This document shows, one piece after another, positions 1-11,596 of a stretch of 64,000 bases of DNA. Each line of letters begins with the position of its first letter. The first letter of the stretch is position 1. The position numbers and the translations under genes were made by a program. The stretch covers positions 69,130 through 133,129 of the forward strand of contig NW_019775602.1 of NCBI RefSeq assembly GCF_001039355.2, read 5' to 3'. The notes beneath the pieces were generated by a model that made no database searches, was not told where the DNA came from, and worked only from the letters and a program-made list of their open reading frames with translations. This DNA is from Lingula anatina (Eukaryota; Brachiopoda; Lingulata; Lingulida; Lingulidae).

Positions 1-168
1 TAGGTGGTAGACAGAGTGCAATGTTGCTAGGGTCAGCTGTGGATGGCCTACATATCTAGGTGGTAGACAGAGTGCAATGTTGCTAGGGTCAGCTGTGGAT
101 GGCCTACATATCTAGGTGGTAGACAGAGTGTAATGTTGCTAGGGCCAGCTGTGGATGGCCCACAGTAT
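1..168. repeat. 56-bp minisatellite, three units
   Basis: A 56-bp unit beginning taggtggtagacagagtg repeats at 1, 57 and 113. The first two units are almost identical; the third drifts at its end. The array may continue to the left of the window. Confidence 0.9.
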
Positions 169-2144
169 CCAGGGCACGGCAGCTGGTAAGTGGTGTCTCC
201 CGAGGCATTGATCTAGGTGCTGACTAGAAGTCTTAATTTTACAAAGACCCCCAAATTTGTTTGTCAAAATTCCCTGTAGAGGGCCCAATCACCTCCCCCC
301 CCCCTGCTCCTGGTGCTAGGGGCTGCTGTAGTCGGTAGAAGTGGTAAGGGTAAATCTACAGTAACACTGTACTAACGAAGTAATAAAGCATCGATCCGAT
401 GATGCCGTCGGTAGAACCACTCTTAAGCAGAAAAATAAGTGTCAGTGACCCTTTTGTCTCTATTCCCATTAATATGTACTGTACTTTAGATTACTGAGGT
501 AATTGGGACTTGGAAATCCAGAGCAAAAACAGTGTAAAAGAGTAGAAATATGCATGTTCTAGAGAACGACCCCGGACAGTCAAATATTCAGAAGTGAAAA
601 AAATGTCAGAATTCAAAAGATTGCCGTTTGAGTTCCCCTTCGTGGTTGTTCAGGATAAAAATGACTGATTGTAAGGGAAGACAAAATTGATAAAATAGTC
701 AATGAGTGCTCCATGCACCAACCTTTACTTGGAGGAGTTCACATGTTTTCGCATCCCTCATTTTTCAAATACAAATGTATTGCCTATCCGTTTGGCAAGG
801 GAAAAGAAACCTTAATACTGTGATATGCTTTAAAACTGGATTTGGCATTTTCAGCCCCTAAAAAATTAAAAGGAAGAAAAATCTGGACGATTCTGAAATT
901 TGGCCACTAGGCTCGTTAAACATCTTATGATGAATGTTAACAAAAAATCCACTCAGCTCACCGAGCTTGCCGTTGTTTACAGGGTGTCGGCGCTATCTAT
1001 CAATTTTAGCCGGATTAATGCTATAAATAACTGATGATCCAATTACGCGCCACTAATAATGTTCCTGATGTAAAATTGCATTTCGCTTAATCTTGATTCG
1101 TGGATGTAGAGTTTCTCATTAGAACTACTGAATTAAAGATTGGCAATGTGGGTTTTTGTTTGGATATTTATTAACATCAGATTTAGTGAGGAGAAGAGGT
1201 TTGTATTCATTTAAAGAGTAAATTTGGCAGTGTATGTGTTATTGTAGAGGTCTATCAGAGATTGGACGTAAAACGCTCGGACTGACCATATTTTGTAAAC
1301 AGTTCTTTTTTTCTCGCTGTTTTTATCAGTAGATAATGCCTGGTAGATAAAGTCTGCGAAGTCTTCAACTAGTCTGTACAAAGGTTTCATGTGCATGAAC
1401 AAATATGATCATGTACCTAACCTACTGAACGGCCACAAGCCCGGTCCGCGCACACTATGTGTAAGACACCTCTATTGCAAAACTATGAGATTCCTGGTAA
1501 TTTCAAGTCGATGGGAATGTATTTTTTTAAATGTTCACAGTACAACGATCCATATAAACCAGTTTTTGAGTTCTACGTTTCAAAGTTTATGAGTATCTCT
1601 CGAAATGGAGATTGAAAATGGTGAATTGCAGTCCTAACTGTAAAACTTGTGTCTAGAAAGCAACAACTGTATGCTTTTATTTCTTAACAGTTTTGGGAAG
1701 GGTAAGTTATAAAGTTAAGAAACGATTGTATAATCTGCAACCATGTTACAATTTCCCCTATTTCTCAACATTGACTTGTTTAATATGAAAAATTCCATCT
1801 AGAATGAATACAAAATAGCTATGAACGCACAGGGCACATCAGTGCCACGCTCTGACAGTGACTGTCTAGTGTGCGTGTTGGATTAAATATTAGGACAGGC
1901 AAAATCAAGTCTACACAAATCATGTTTACTTTTATTTGTTTTTGCTTCATTTTTTAATTGAATCAAGCGTTTTATTTATTTATTTATTATTTTTATTTGG
2001 GTTCAACGAATTTTCAAAAAGTTCTCTCTGTGGAGAAGAATGGGCCAGGTCAACACTGGAGGTCTCGCACACTCCATGAAGAGAGTCCACTAGCCTGTAT
2101 CACAGCCGGGGGAGGGGACACATGTTACTGAACAATATACTACC
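169..2144. other. Intergenic DNA, no gene recognised
   Basis: I see no coding region, RNA gene or recognisable transposon here. Short open frames around 1211-1592 lie on opposite strands over each other and have no family resemblance. A poly-C run lies near 293-304, and simple T/A-rich tracts lie near 1975-2000. Confidence 0.5.
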
Positions 2145-3282
2145 GTGTATGCAACACCATTGTATGCAAAACCATATTAAAACTATAGATATTTAAAAAC
2201 TTGTTTTTCCTTCTTTGGCTACACTGTAATATATCTAGACGTAAAGGCAAGTTCGTCTGCAGCATGATGCATCGTTGTAATTAATCAACCAGCATACAGC
2301 AAACATATATTTTATTCTGCTCTATAAATAAATAAATAAATCACATACAAATGTTTGGTTCTTCCTCTACGTGTTAATATCAAGACATCACCTGGTGGTC
2401 AGTTTAAACCAACGTGGAACTCGGAGTTGTGAAAGATGTTCTTCCCTGGAGAGGAGGAATCTACTAGTTCAGTTATCGAAAAGAATTTGGTTTCTATCGA
2501 TTCGTACATAAATGTTTGTTCACGCACCTAGTATCTGAAAAAAGTAATACATTTCTTGCTTCTTCATTTGAGTATATATTATACTTTGACTTGAGCGGGA
2601 ATTCTGAATTCTACGTGTCATCCCCCTTCAGTGAGAGGGATAACAATTTTTTATTTTGGCGGGAAAAGTGCCATAAAAAGATTTTACTGAGGTAAACAAC
2701 GATGTTCTCATACTATCCGATGGTAAATGACTCCGTTTTGACATTCAAAGTTAGTTGATTGTTTTTTTGAAAGTGTCTCTTAAGACGGTATTGCGGAGGG
2801 TAGCCTTGTATGACGGTCCACATGGTCTGATGGCAAGCATAGATTTCAGAATAATTGCAATAACCGCCGTTTTGGTGGTAAAATAGAATTTATTATATGT
2901 CTATGTGTTGTTTACAATGTATTTAGTATGGCATTTTTGAATCTCATTTGAAGTGTTGTTAGAACTTTATCCCTCTAATATTTACATTGTGCATGATGCG
3001 TCAAAATGGCATGCCCTCTGAATTCCTTTTAATATATACAGTAGATATCGGGTCACATACAGATTCAGGGGTTGACACTTCTATTGTCCATTGTGTGTAT
3101 TTGTACTTTTTGTTCCATTAATGAGCTCATTAGTGTTCCACATGGAAAGTGTACATTAGCACATCAATATATCATGAAGTGATGTTACGGTACCCGTATG
3201 ATGCGGAGTGAAAAAGCGTTAGTGAATTTCGTTCTTGGGTAAGTTGATCTCGATCCACACATTTGAACAACGACTACCCAAG
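2145..3282 (+). promoter_or_regulatory. Conserved 5' flank of sulfotransferase gene A1
   Basis: This block is repeated, with substitutions, upstream of exon 1 of gene A3 (22640-23054 plus 24673-25294) and in part upstream of A2 (16920-17495). Shared landmarks are a ggcgggaaaagtgcc segment (2658), a taagacggt segment and a stretch ending in cccaagATG. It probably holds the promoter and 5' UTR of subfamily A. I see no convincing TATA box and did not place a transcription start. Confidence 0.5.
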
Positions 3283-3367
3283 ATGAGGTGGTTCTTGCTT
3301 CGTCGTGCGATACTGGGTTTTCTTTGTTTTAGTTTTTGCCTTTTTGTCATCTCATTCAGCGTGAGAG
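3283..3367 (+). CDS. Gene A1 exon 1: tail and signal anchor
   Basis: 85 nt starting MRWFLLRRAILGFLCF, ending in phase 1 at GAG|gtaagacc. It encodes a basic tail and one hydrophobic segment, as expected for a type II Golgi anchor. Confidence 0.85.
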
Positions 3368-6300
3368 GTAAGACCCTCGTCTCTTTCTCTCTCTCTCTCT
3401 CTCTCTCATGAACAGCAGCGGCAACAACAAAAATAATGTCTGTGAGAACGATTATTATTCCAGTAAACATGTCAAGGCGATAATTTGAACACTTTTCAAT
3501 AGCTAAGGCGGAAAATATAACCATAAGACATTTACGGTCTGAAAAATTAAATTTTATATTTTAAAAGACACTTTATTAATTCTAGGGCGTGTTGCGCGTG
3601 ATACTTCTCACTTTAAGTGTACAGGTGGAAAGCATAATCATCACGCGTCTGAAATATTCAATTTTACACTTTAAGCTGCATTTAATGAATTCTAGGGCGT
3701 CTTATGCGTGATACTACTCACCTTAAGGTTGAGGAAAAGGTAGATCAGCTCGAGGCGACTACGATACCTATACAAGATATAATGGCAATGATGGGAAATG
3801 GACAGAGTGAAAATGACCAGGTAAGAAATCAGTGTAAAAATATCTATGCACCAAAGTGGACAATTTTGTACATTCCCTCCATCATACAATTAATAGGTTA
3901 GTGTGAAAAAGTTCTTTTATTTTTTTATTTTATCAAAACTGATGTGAATTCAAATACCTCGTGTTCGAGTGAAACAGAAAATTCCTTTTGCTAATGCTGA
4001 TAAACAAAAAGAAAATATAAACACAGAAAAATAAATCAATCTTCAACAAATAGCACGGGGCGGGACGGGGCCCGCGGCAAACATTATCTTTCAGGAGGTA
4101 AATTTGGCCATATTTCCCTAAAAAGATAAACATATCTTGTTATGGTATTCCCAATGAGCTGTTAACATACCGAGGGCAGGGAGTACGTGGCACACGTCAT
4201 AACTCACTAACCGTTTGACCAACATGAGGTTGTCTTTTACAAATTTCAATTAATTTTTGTAGCTCAGTCCCTTCGGTAGCTCCCCAACGAATGTTATGCA
4301 TATTGTATGTACATACATTGAAGAAAAGCATTAAAGGGATAATAACTCTTTATTTCACAATAAAAACATTGTGAGTAACTCATGGAAATATAATATAATA
4401 TATTCTGTTTTACGACAAAAACAGCATTTAAAGCTATTATTCTGATATCTGAGCTTGTCTTCAGATCACATGACCTCCATTGATGGCTATACTCTGTTAT
4501 AATCTCTTAAGACATTTTAACAAAAAAACAAACTTTTTAGAAAAAAAACAGGGACTAACTTTGAATGTAAAAATGGATTCATTAACCATTGGTAAGTGAG
4601 AGAAAATTGTTGTTTACTCCAGGAAAATTCATTTTTTGGTCAAAAGGAGCAGTTATTATCCCTTTAAGCATATGTAGATTCTTAACCTGTTCTCATATAG
4701 GCGGCCTACAGGTAGTGCAGTGCACTGTCCTGAGGGGACTCCCTGGATAAGTCCCCAGTGAGAAGAAATGGAACCTCGACGTCAAGCTGAGGGTACTATT
4801 TTCAGTAGGATGGGTTTTATTTTTGGACGTGAGACGTTAAAAAATCAGTTTTATTATTATTATTATTTCATCTGAAATGACACTTATCTTTGTCCTCCCC
4901 AATACAAAAGACCTATATTAGCACTATTCCTTTGATTACACCGATGTCCACCAAAGTACGAAGAAAGACAACTTTCAGTTTTAGTAGGCTTGTTAAGGGG
5001 TCAAACGCTGCATTTTATAGTACAAATGTCTAACTTGGCATAAATGTTCCTTGGGCCAAAAGAAAATTTATTATCCAAAGAGACACGTTCTATCGATGAA
5101 TAAGTTAGCATAAATTATGCAAATTAGGTGCCAAAATATATTATATTTCATATTTCCATTACATTTTGGCCTAGAAACGTGTATAGATTATCAAACCTGA
5201 CTAAATTAGGGACAAGAAACCCATTTTTGATATTAAGGAAGCAATCGGTGGCCATTTTGTGCCTCAAATCCAAGATGGCCGCCAACCGCCATTTTGAAAG
5301 TGGACATAATTTTGCTATTTTATGTTGAAATTTGAAGCGCTTGCTCTATATATACTTCATATATATATATATCGATTCCTACTATTTTGGTGGTGAAAAG
5401 TCATTTTTGATATTGTTTTGGTGATAGAAGGTGATTTGAAAGGACAAAGGGGTGTTTTAAGTGCCTACCAAGATATGTGTGAACGCAACAAAACCATGGA
5501 TATTGAAAAGTCATATTCAAATATATCTTAATCCATTTTTTTTATTCTATACTATCGATATTGGACTAAATTATGAACAAAAAACCCATTTTTACCATTA
5601 TGGAAGCCATTGGTGGCAGTTTTATCCATCAAATCCCAGATGGCCGCCAAAAACCATTTTGAAATTGGACATAATTCCCTATTTTGAAACTATATGTATT
5701 ACATTTTGTAATTGAGTAATAGGTAGTTTTATATTATTTTCTGGTGCAGAATACATTATGTTTCATAAAATTTGTGCCTCAAATCCAAGATGGCCGCCAT
5801 CCGTCGTTTTGAAATTGGGCATTATTCACCATTTTGAATCTCTCAAACCTTCATAAGCTCTCAAACGTCATTTTTTATTATTTCCTGGTGCAGAATATAT
5901 TTTCAGTTTCATAAAATGTAAATAGAAACTTTTATAAGCCTCCAAATAAATATAAGATTCAGTTGTCACATGGGCCTGCAGTTTGTATGTACAATTAGTA
6001 GTCTAATTAGTAGGATTTATCCCTATCTATAAAACAAGTGTCAACAAACAAAATGGCTGAATTTAAGCAAAAGAATACATCTTTGACCGCATGAGGAAAT
6101 TGCTAGCCATTATTTAGATCAAAATCAAGTGTTGGTTGCATGCCGCTATTTTAATTATTTGGTGTAATTTATAATCTTTGAACTGTTGGATCCTCATACG
6201 CTTGTATGTACTATTCTGGGGGCTCAAAAGTAATTTTCTGGTGCTAATTTGATGACGGAAAATAATAAAAGGTTATATACGGTTGTAAAATAAATTCCAA

Positions 6301-9300
6301 GATGAGTTTCGTTGAGTATGTTACAAAAATGTGGAACCTGAACCACATGCTCAATTATATCATCTAGATTTATCTTAAGTGGCCATCCACTAAACGATAC
6401 TGAATAATTTAAAGGTAAGCAATAAATATATATACATAATGCCATTACATTATTAATCTTTTACTGGTCAATGTGAACCAAAAAGCCAGATGTACATTTA
6501 TGTCCCAGTCACTGGGACTTGCATTTGCATGTTAAATATAGTCCAGAAAATTTGAAGGGTGAAAAAATGTTTCGTCTTATAATACTACGGAAGCTGGTTA
6601 GTTGTGTTGATGCGTAAATGCCCGTGAAAGACAAGCAAATGTACTTTGCTTTGAAAGAGCTCCAGAATTTGTCTGAAAAATCACCCAGCAGCACAGCAAA
6701 AATAAACATGCATAATCAGCTCTGGGGGGCCAATAAAAAAACAAGAATTGAGCTTTGGTCAGTGTCCTTTGAGGAACAGACAAACAATATATTAAAATCC
6801 GGTTTCCAAAGAAACAGCAATGCATGGGAACAAGTAACATCAGAGGAAAGTAGCAGCCCCTTTTCTAGTTGACAGTGCCAGTGATCCTTCCTAGTACGAT
6901 TGGCCAGACAAGTCATCTCACTACCAATAGAAATCCACAAGGCGACTACATAGTTCTTATTGTTTCCAATGGACGAACAAGCACAAAACATCTACAGCAT
7001 GTGACAACTACAGGAAAATTCATCTTGGAATCATCTTAAAACATCTTATGCCCTTTTTTTATTATCCTATGTCACCAGAACAACACCAGAAATTAATTAT
7101 GTACTTCCAAAATAGTAACAATTGATGTATTACAATCATATGAAAGTCCAACAGCTCAAAATAGGTAAATTATGCCATAATTTTAAAATAGCGACAGGCT
7201 CTTGGATATGAACAACAGAATAGCTAACAGTAGTCACCATAAAGTTGAATCCACCATGCTGGTCTCTTGCACTTAATCTATGTCTGGCATATAACATATT
7301 TTTGGACTAATTTGACTTCAAGACGTATGCAAGCGAAGGTGAAGACGTAAGCCTATAATGATGTTGGGGCCTTGTAATATTTTCTTTTTGTATTATATCT
7401 CACAAGAGATAAGACACATGACTTCTAGAACCAAAATGGTAAGAAAAGATGTATAACATGCTAGTGTAAGAGCAAGAGCTTCAAATTGATGAGTTATGCC
7501 TTAGCCGTATTTCAAAATTGTGACCGATGGCCATCTTGTATCTGAGGATCAAAATGTGTTGTGTTCTTTACCTTTATTTAAGCCATTTTGGTCTCTTACA
7601 CTTGTTTCAAGCTCTCTAGAGTGTTATAAAACATTTCGTACTAATTAGACTACATGACACATGTAAGCCTATGTGACTACTTAAGCCTACATGTATATTG
7701 ATTTTGGAGGCTTAAATAGTTTGAAATCACATTTTATGAAACAGATAATATATTCTGCACCAGAAAATAATATAAAACGACCTATTACTCATTAACAAAG
7801 ATGGAATACATATAGTTTCAAAATAGCCAATTATGCCCAATTTCAAAATGGTTTTTGGCGGCCATCTTGGATTTAAGGGGATAAAATGGCCACCAATGAC
7901 CTCCATAATGGTAAAAATGACTTCTCTCGCTCATAACATAGTCCAATATTGATGGTATATAACACAATTGCATTGAGGTATATTTCAGTACGGGTTATCA
8001 ATATCCATGGTTATGCAGCGTTCACATATCTTGGTAGGCACTTAAAACACCCCTTTGTCCTTTCAAATCACCTTCTATCACCAAAACAATATCAAAAATG
8101 ACTTTTCACCACCATAATAGTAGGAATCGATATATATATATATCAAGTATATATATATATAGACCAAGCGTTGCTCTATTGATCCCTTATTAACAGTCCC
8201 CAGAGACGATGGAGTGGGTATTGTATTTAATAGATAAAAGGAACACACCTGGATCGGTAAATATAAAAGAATCAAATTAACAGTTTAACTTTAATTGAGC
8301 TTCGAATCGGGGTCTCAATTCCTTTCGCTGGGCACTATTCTTCGTATTATCCTCATACTGTACAAAATTTGTTTAATAACTTAATGACCTACATGTAAAA
8401 ATGCCCTTGTGGTAGACACGAGAGTGTCATTCAAAATTGTCCATGGTAGCTGAACAAACAGAGGCCTATAACTACCAGTACCACTGTATGTACCCTGAGA
8501 CTCAATGAGGATAAACATTTATTATGATGCCATTCCCATTTCCCTGGATTTGAATTTTTATTACAATAATTTTTTGTTCAAAATATAACAGAAATGACAC
8601 AAGTCTCGGTTAGTGCTTTGACCATATCAGATGGTGCCTGGAATTTCGATTCCGAATGTATGTCTTTTATGTGTGCCTCAATTGAAAGGAGTCTCTGAGA
8701 CTACAGTAGTTTGCTGTCAATTTTTAAAACACATGTTGTTAGTCGAAAATGTAATTTTATTGACATTTGTTCTTTGATTAATACACAAAGTACGAATTAT
8801 AAATACAGGTACAGACAGTTACATATGATTCTGCGATTAATTATTATGTATAAATATAAGATATAATTATAGTTTCAGCAAAGATGAATAATCAACCCTT
8901 TTGAACGTGAAACCCAGTTACAAACATATATGTAGGTGTGTGCACGCGCACGTGTGTGTGTGTGTGTGTTTGTGTGTGTGTGTTTGTGTGTGTGAGAGAG
9001 AGAAAGAGGGAGACTTACATTATGATTCAATGCCTTCAAAATGTACCTGTCGATCAAGCCAAGAGTATAAACTATTATGGATCTAAACGAGGTCAAGATA
9101 AACATCTGGTTTTATGGACAGTGTGCCCGTGTAAGGAGCACCAAGATGTCAAATAATGCAGAACCTCTTATAACTTTCAGCAGAGCGAATTGGATGATGA
9201 CGTAATTCCCGAAGAATGGCTTGAGGAAATACGAAGAAGAAAGAAACTTGTGTCCGAGGCATGCGAGAAGTTTAAAACTGTAAAAATACCTCTGACAAAA

Positions 9301-10128
9301 GAATGGATTAAAGAAAAAGGCGACCATCTCATCGTAGAAGACCAGTATAAAATCATTTATTGCCGCGTACCTAAATCTGGGAACACAAGTTGGAAGCGCT
9401 TATTGCTAGCACTGTCTGGTATTATAAACGATACTTCTATGGCTCATGGCAAAAACGGATTAAACCCTCGTGATTCGGTTGAAAAATATTTGCATACGTT
9501 GGATACGCTGTCGTTTTCGGAAGCAAAACAAAAACTTAAGACCCACTTGAAAGTAATGTATCTTAGGCACCCCTTAGAACGATTACTTTCTGCATATCGT
9601 AATAAGTTGGAAAGAGATCCTTGGACACATGATGGTGTCTCTTCGCAAGTGGTTCCATACGTTATGAAGCACTTTCGCGGTGTAGAACCCATTCTTCCCG
9701 TCAGTGTTAGCCAAAGCCGTGGACGGATATCTGGTGTCCTTCCATCTGGAGAAGAGTTCAGTTTTCCAAAAGACGAACCTCCAAGTTGGGTACCAAAGAT
9801 AACATTTGAAGAATTCCTTCGTTACGTTGGTGACAATCCAAACTTTCTTAATGGTCATTGGGCGCCCCCAAACGATTTATGTCACCCATGTGTCATTCAA
9901 TATGACGTCATAGGGTATTTTGGGACAATAAGCGAAGATGCAAACAACATTTTGAAACTAGTGCATGCATACCCAGCATTCAAATTTCCAAATATGTACC
10001 TTAATCCAGAAACAACGTCTGATTTGTTGAACAGATATTATTCAACAGTATCAAAATCGACGTTGCAGAAAATTCGTCCTATTTACGCTCTTGATGCAGC
10101 AATGTCAGCAGCTAATTTACGTATTTAG
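3283..10128 (+). CDS. Carbohydrate sulfotransferase gene A1 (three exons)
   Basis: Predicted Golgi type II membrane enzyme of the HNK-1 / CHST8-14 family, transferring sulfate from PAPS to a glycan. The acceptor cannot be inferred. Exons are 3283-3367, 3696-3820 and 9181-10128 with GT-AG borders; introns are 328 and 5360 nt. The joined frame has no stop and gives 385 residues: short basic tail, hydrophobic anchor about residues 9-25, stem to about 73, then the catalytic domain. The 5'-phosphosulfate loop PKSGNTSWKR is near 134-143, the 3'-phosphate motif RHPLERLLSAYRNK near 199-212, and the family-typical HWxPPxxLCHPC segment near 296-307. A sequon (NDT) lies near 153. The start ATG has A at -3 and is conserved in A2 and A3. 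Intron 2 is inflated by an insertion (4260-8533) absent from A2. Confidence 0.87.
3383..3409. repeat. (CT)n microsatellite in intron 1
   Basis: Pure CT run shortly after the 5' splice site of gene A1. A shorter CT-rich tract sits at the same place in gene A2 (17604-17620) and a CT/TTTC tract in the others. Confidence 0.8.
3696..3820 (+). CDS. Gene A1 exon 2: stem region
   Basis: 125 nt between tctag| and |gtaagaaat; phase 1 in, phase 0 out. It encodes a stem with heptad-like hydrophobic spacing (HLKVEEKVDQL), then the segment TTIPIQDIMAMMGNG, which is nearly invariant in all seven copies of this exon in the window. Confidence 0.83.
4332..4666. mobile_element. 335-bp MITE, TAAAGGGATAATAACT ends
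   Basis: Inverted termini TAAAGGGATAATAACT...AGTTATTATCCCTTTA are flanked by a 5-bp direct repeat AGCAT (4327-4331 and 4667-4671), which looks like a target-site duplication. A longer relative is at 20847-21483. No coding capacity is seen. The superfamily is unassigned. Confidence 0.7.
5336..8172. mobile_element. Large foldback element in A1 intron 2
   Basis: The left arm (about 5336-5925) and right arm (about 7705-8172) are inverted copies. Both contain, in opposite orientation, tatatcgattcctactatt, the tcatttttgatattgtttt stretch and a gtgcctaccaagatatgtg stretch. Copies of an AAGATGGCCGCCA motif lie in both arms (5271, 5637 and 5786 forward; about 7855 reversed). No transposase is recognised between the arms, so it is either non-autonomous or decayed. 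The outer boundaries are approximate. Confidence 0.6.
8935..9005. repeat. (GT)n(GA)n microsatellite before A1 exon 3
   Basis: A GT/TGTGTTT tract passes into GA repeats about 175 bp before exon 3. The same compound tract in the same orientation precedes exon 3 of A2, A3 and B2. Confidence 0.9.
9181..10128 (+). CDS. Gene A1 exon 3: catalytic domain
   Basis: 948 nt from the acceptor ...ataactttcag to a TAG stop, 315 codons, phase 0. The first in-frame ATG is far inside, so the exon depends on splicing. The acceptor is a NAGNAG tandem (ttcagcag), so a one-glutamine alternative is possible. All cofactor motifs are intact. Confidence 0.93.
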   Translation, partial: QSELDDDVIPEEWLEEIRRRKKLVSEACEKFKTVKIPLTKEWIKEKGDHLIVEDQYKIIYCRVPKSGNTSWKRLLLALSGIINDTSMAHGKNGLNPRDSVEKYLHTLDTLSFSEAKQKLKTHLKVMYLRHPLERLLSAYRNKLERDPWTHDGVSSQVVPYVMKHFRGVEPILPVSVSQSRGRISGVLPSGEEFSFPKDEPPSWVPKITFEEFLRYVGDNPNFLNGHWAPPNDLCHPCVIQYDVIGYFGTISEDANNILKLVHAYPAFKFPNMYLNPETTSDLLNRYYSTVSKSTLQKIRPIYALDAAMSAANLRI

Positions 10129-10637
10129 TTAAAGATGCATTTGAAGTTGATTTTTCGCCACAAAAGCCAGCCAAATGCCACCAAATCCAAATAGTGTATC
10201 TTAGAGGAATATCAAAATAGATCACTTAATATTAACTGAAAAATGATCTTTGAAAGTATTTTTCTGCTTGCTTTCTGTGCTGTAAATCAACGGGGCAGAT
10301 ACCAGTAGATAGGCTAGATAAGTAGGTCGAATTTGCGACACATTTAAAGAAGGTGCAGTTTATAGCACTTTATGGCTCATCGTGTGATTAGTTCATTAAA
10401 TAAATTGATTAATTTTTCATCCTTTGGCATGTAAATATTATTTGAATTGTATTAAAGCAGTAGAAGTAAAACGCTTTATAGGCGTTAATGAGGATTCACG
10501 TTCCACAAACGTTCGGTTCAAATGTGCCTTTAAACTGAGTTTGCGTTCTGTTAGCACGTTATTGTATTTAGATTGTCAACCATCTAGGGACAGAAGGCCA
10601 AGCATGGGGAGAACCTCACAGCAATGCCTGCACTAAC

Positions 10638-10800
10638 TTGGTCAACGACCAAAATACAACGCTGAGTCAACGTCACATTATGACGGCGTTTTGATGTGGC
10701 TGGATCAACATTGATTTGACGTTGAGTTTAGGTAGTTCAACGGCGATTCAACGTCCCAACCTGTTTTCAACGTTGATCCAATGTCACTATGCCTGCTGGG
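10638..10800. mobile_element. CAACGTTG-rich element, truncated copy
   Basis: The segment holds repeated tcaacgttgatcc-like words and ends in atgcctgctggg, which matches in inverse orientation the start of the element at 14416. The left end is not clear. Comparison with A2 (from about 20660) shows it replaced or accompanied loss of about 110 bp of shared 3' flank. Confidence 0.55.
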
Positions 10801-10970
10801 TCAATATCGGCATTATTGATGGATAAATAAATACGGAATTTAAATGAACATATATCTTGTTATATATCTAAAATGAAACTGGTTTTATTATCTGAAACTA
10901 AAATGGATGTAAATATTGCTGTTTGCAGAAAAAAACAGAAAAGCAGCAAACACATAAATAGGCCTACACA

Positions 10971-11086
10971 CACTTTATATCTACATCTACACATATACCC
11001 ACACTTTATATACATCTACACATATACCCACACTTTATATACATCTACACATATACACACACTTTATATACATCTACACATATACT
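10971..11086. repeat. 29-bp tandem repeat, about four units
   Basis: Units starting cactttatata are at 10971, 11002, 11031 and 11060, each followed by catctacacatatac. The open frame through it is a by-product of the repeat. Confidence 0.85.
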
Positions 11087-11596
11087 GAGTACGACAATGA
11101 ATAGGAAGCCTTATAAAATAAAGCGCCATGAATTAATAAATTTTAGTTTTCATTCCGTGTTTGATACTGAGTCAGGATTATTTCCAACTTTCCAAGTTTC
11201 ATCCAGATCAGATGATGATTGGCAATATTGTACAGTTTTAAACAGTCATTAAGATAGACTTCTGCGAAAGAGGGTTCATGACTGAATGGAATGTTAGTCT
11301 CATTTCAATTGTTAACAGCTGTTTCCACGTCTATATAAGGGCAGGAACCACCAAATAATTTTCATTTGACGACCACACTATGAAATATTTATGAAACTGC
11401 CTGAACAAATAATTTGATGAAATATTCCTTATCCCATAACATAACTCCTAAAGACACAAAAATACACTGTTGAAGTACTACTTTTTTCACTGTCAGTACG
11501 TGAACACGTGCAGCCTTCTTGTTTGTAAACAAACCACTGCACCTCTCTCTGTCAGTATAGCTCCTTCCGCCAGAGGCCCCACACTGCACGACACCT

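Larger units (their letters stand above)
10129..11290 (+). other. 3' flank / probable 3' UTR of A1, shared with A2 and A3
   Basis: Sequence after the stop matches the regions after A2 (19851-20846 and 21590-21760) and A3 (29330-30350). Candidate AATAAA signals are at 10399-10404 and, shared by the three copies, in taaataaatacgg (about 10824). No further coding sequence is seen. It contains a truncated CAACGTTG element and a 29-bp tandem repeat, listed separately. Confidence 0.5.

Noticed and set aside
6618-6872. 84-codon plus-strand frame beginning MPVKDKQMYF
   Set aside because: Overlapped by antisense frames, inside inserted repetitive DNA, no recognised domain. A fragment of an unknown element remains possible.
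8901-9156. Frames rich in Cys-Val or Thr-His (8875-9156, 18488-18745, 52304-52625)
   Set aside because: Translations of GT/CA and GA microsatellites.
9444-9858. Minus-strand frames opposite exon 3 (and the same at 19362, 28784, 53158, 63687)
   Set aside because: They recur only because exon 3 recurs. They lack splice context or family resemblance and are antisense shadows.
9190-10128. 312-codon frames starting at TTG as complete single-exon genes (also at 18912, 28391, 52708)
   Set aside because: The TTG start is not real. The frame opens at a splice acceptor and continues from exons 1 and 2, which exist upstream in every full copy.
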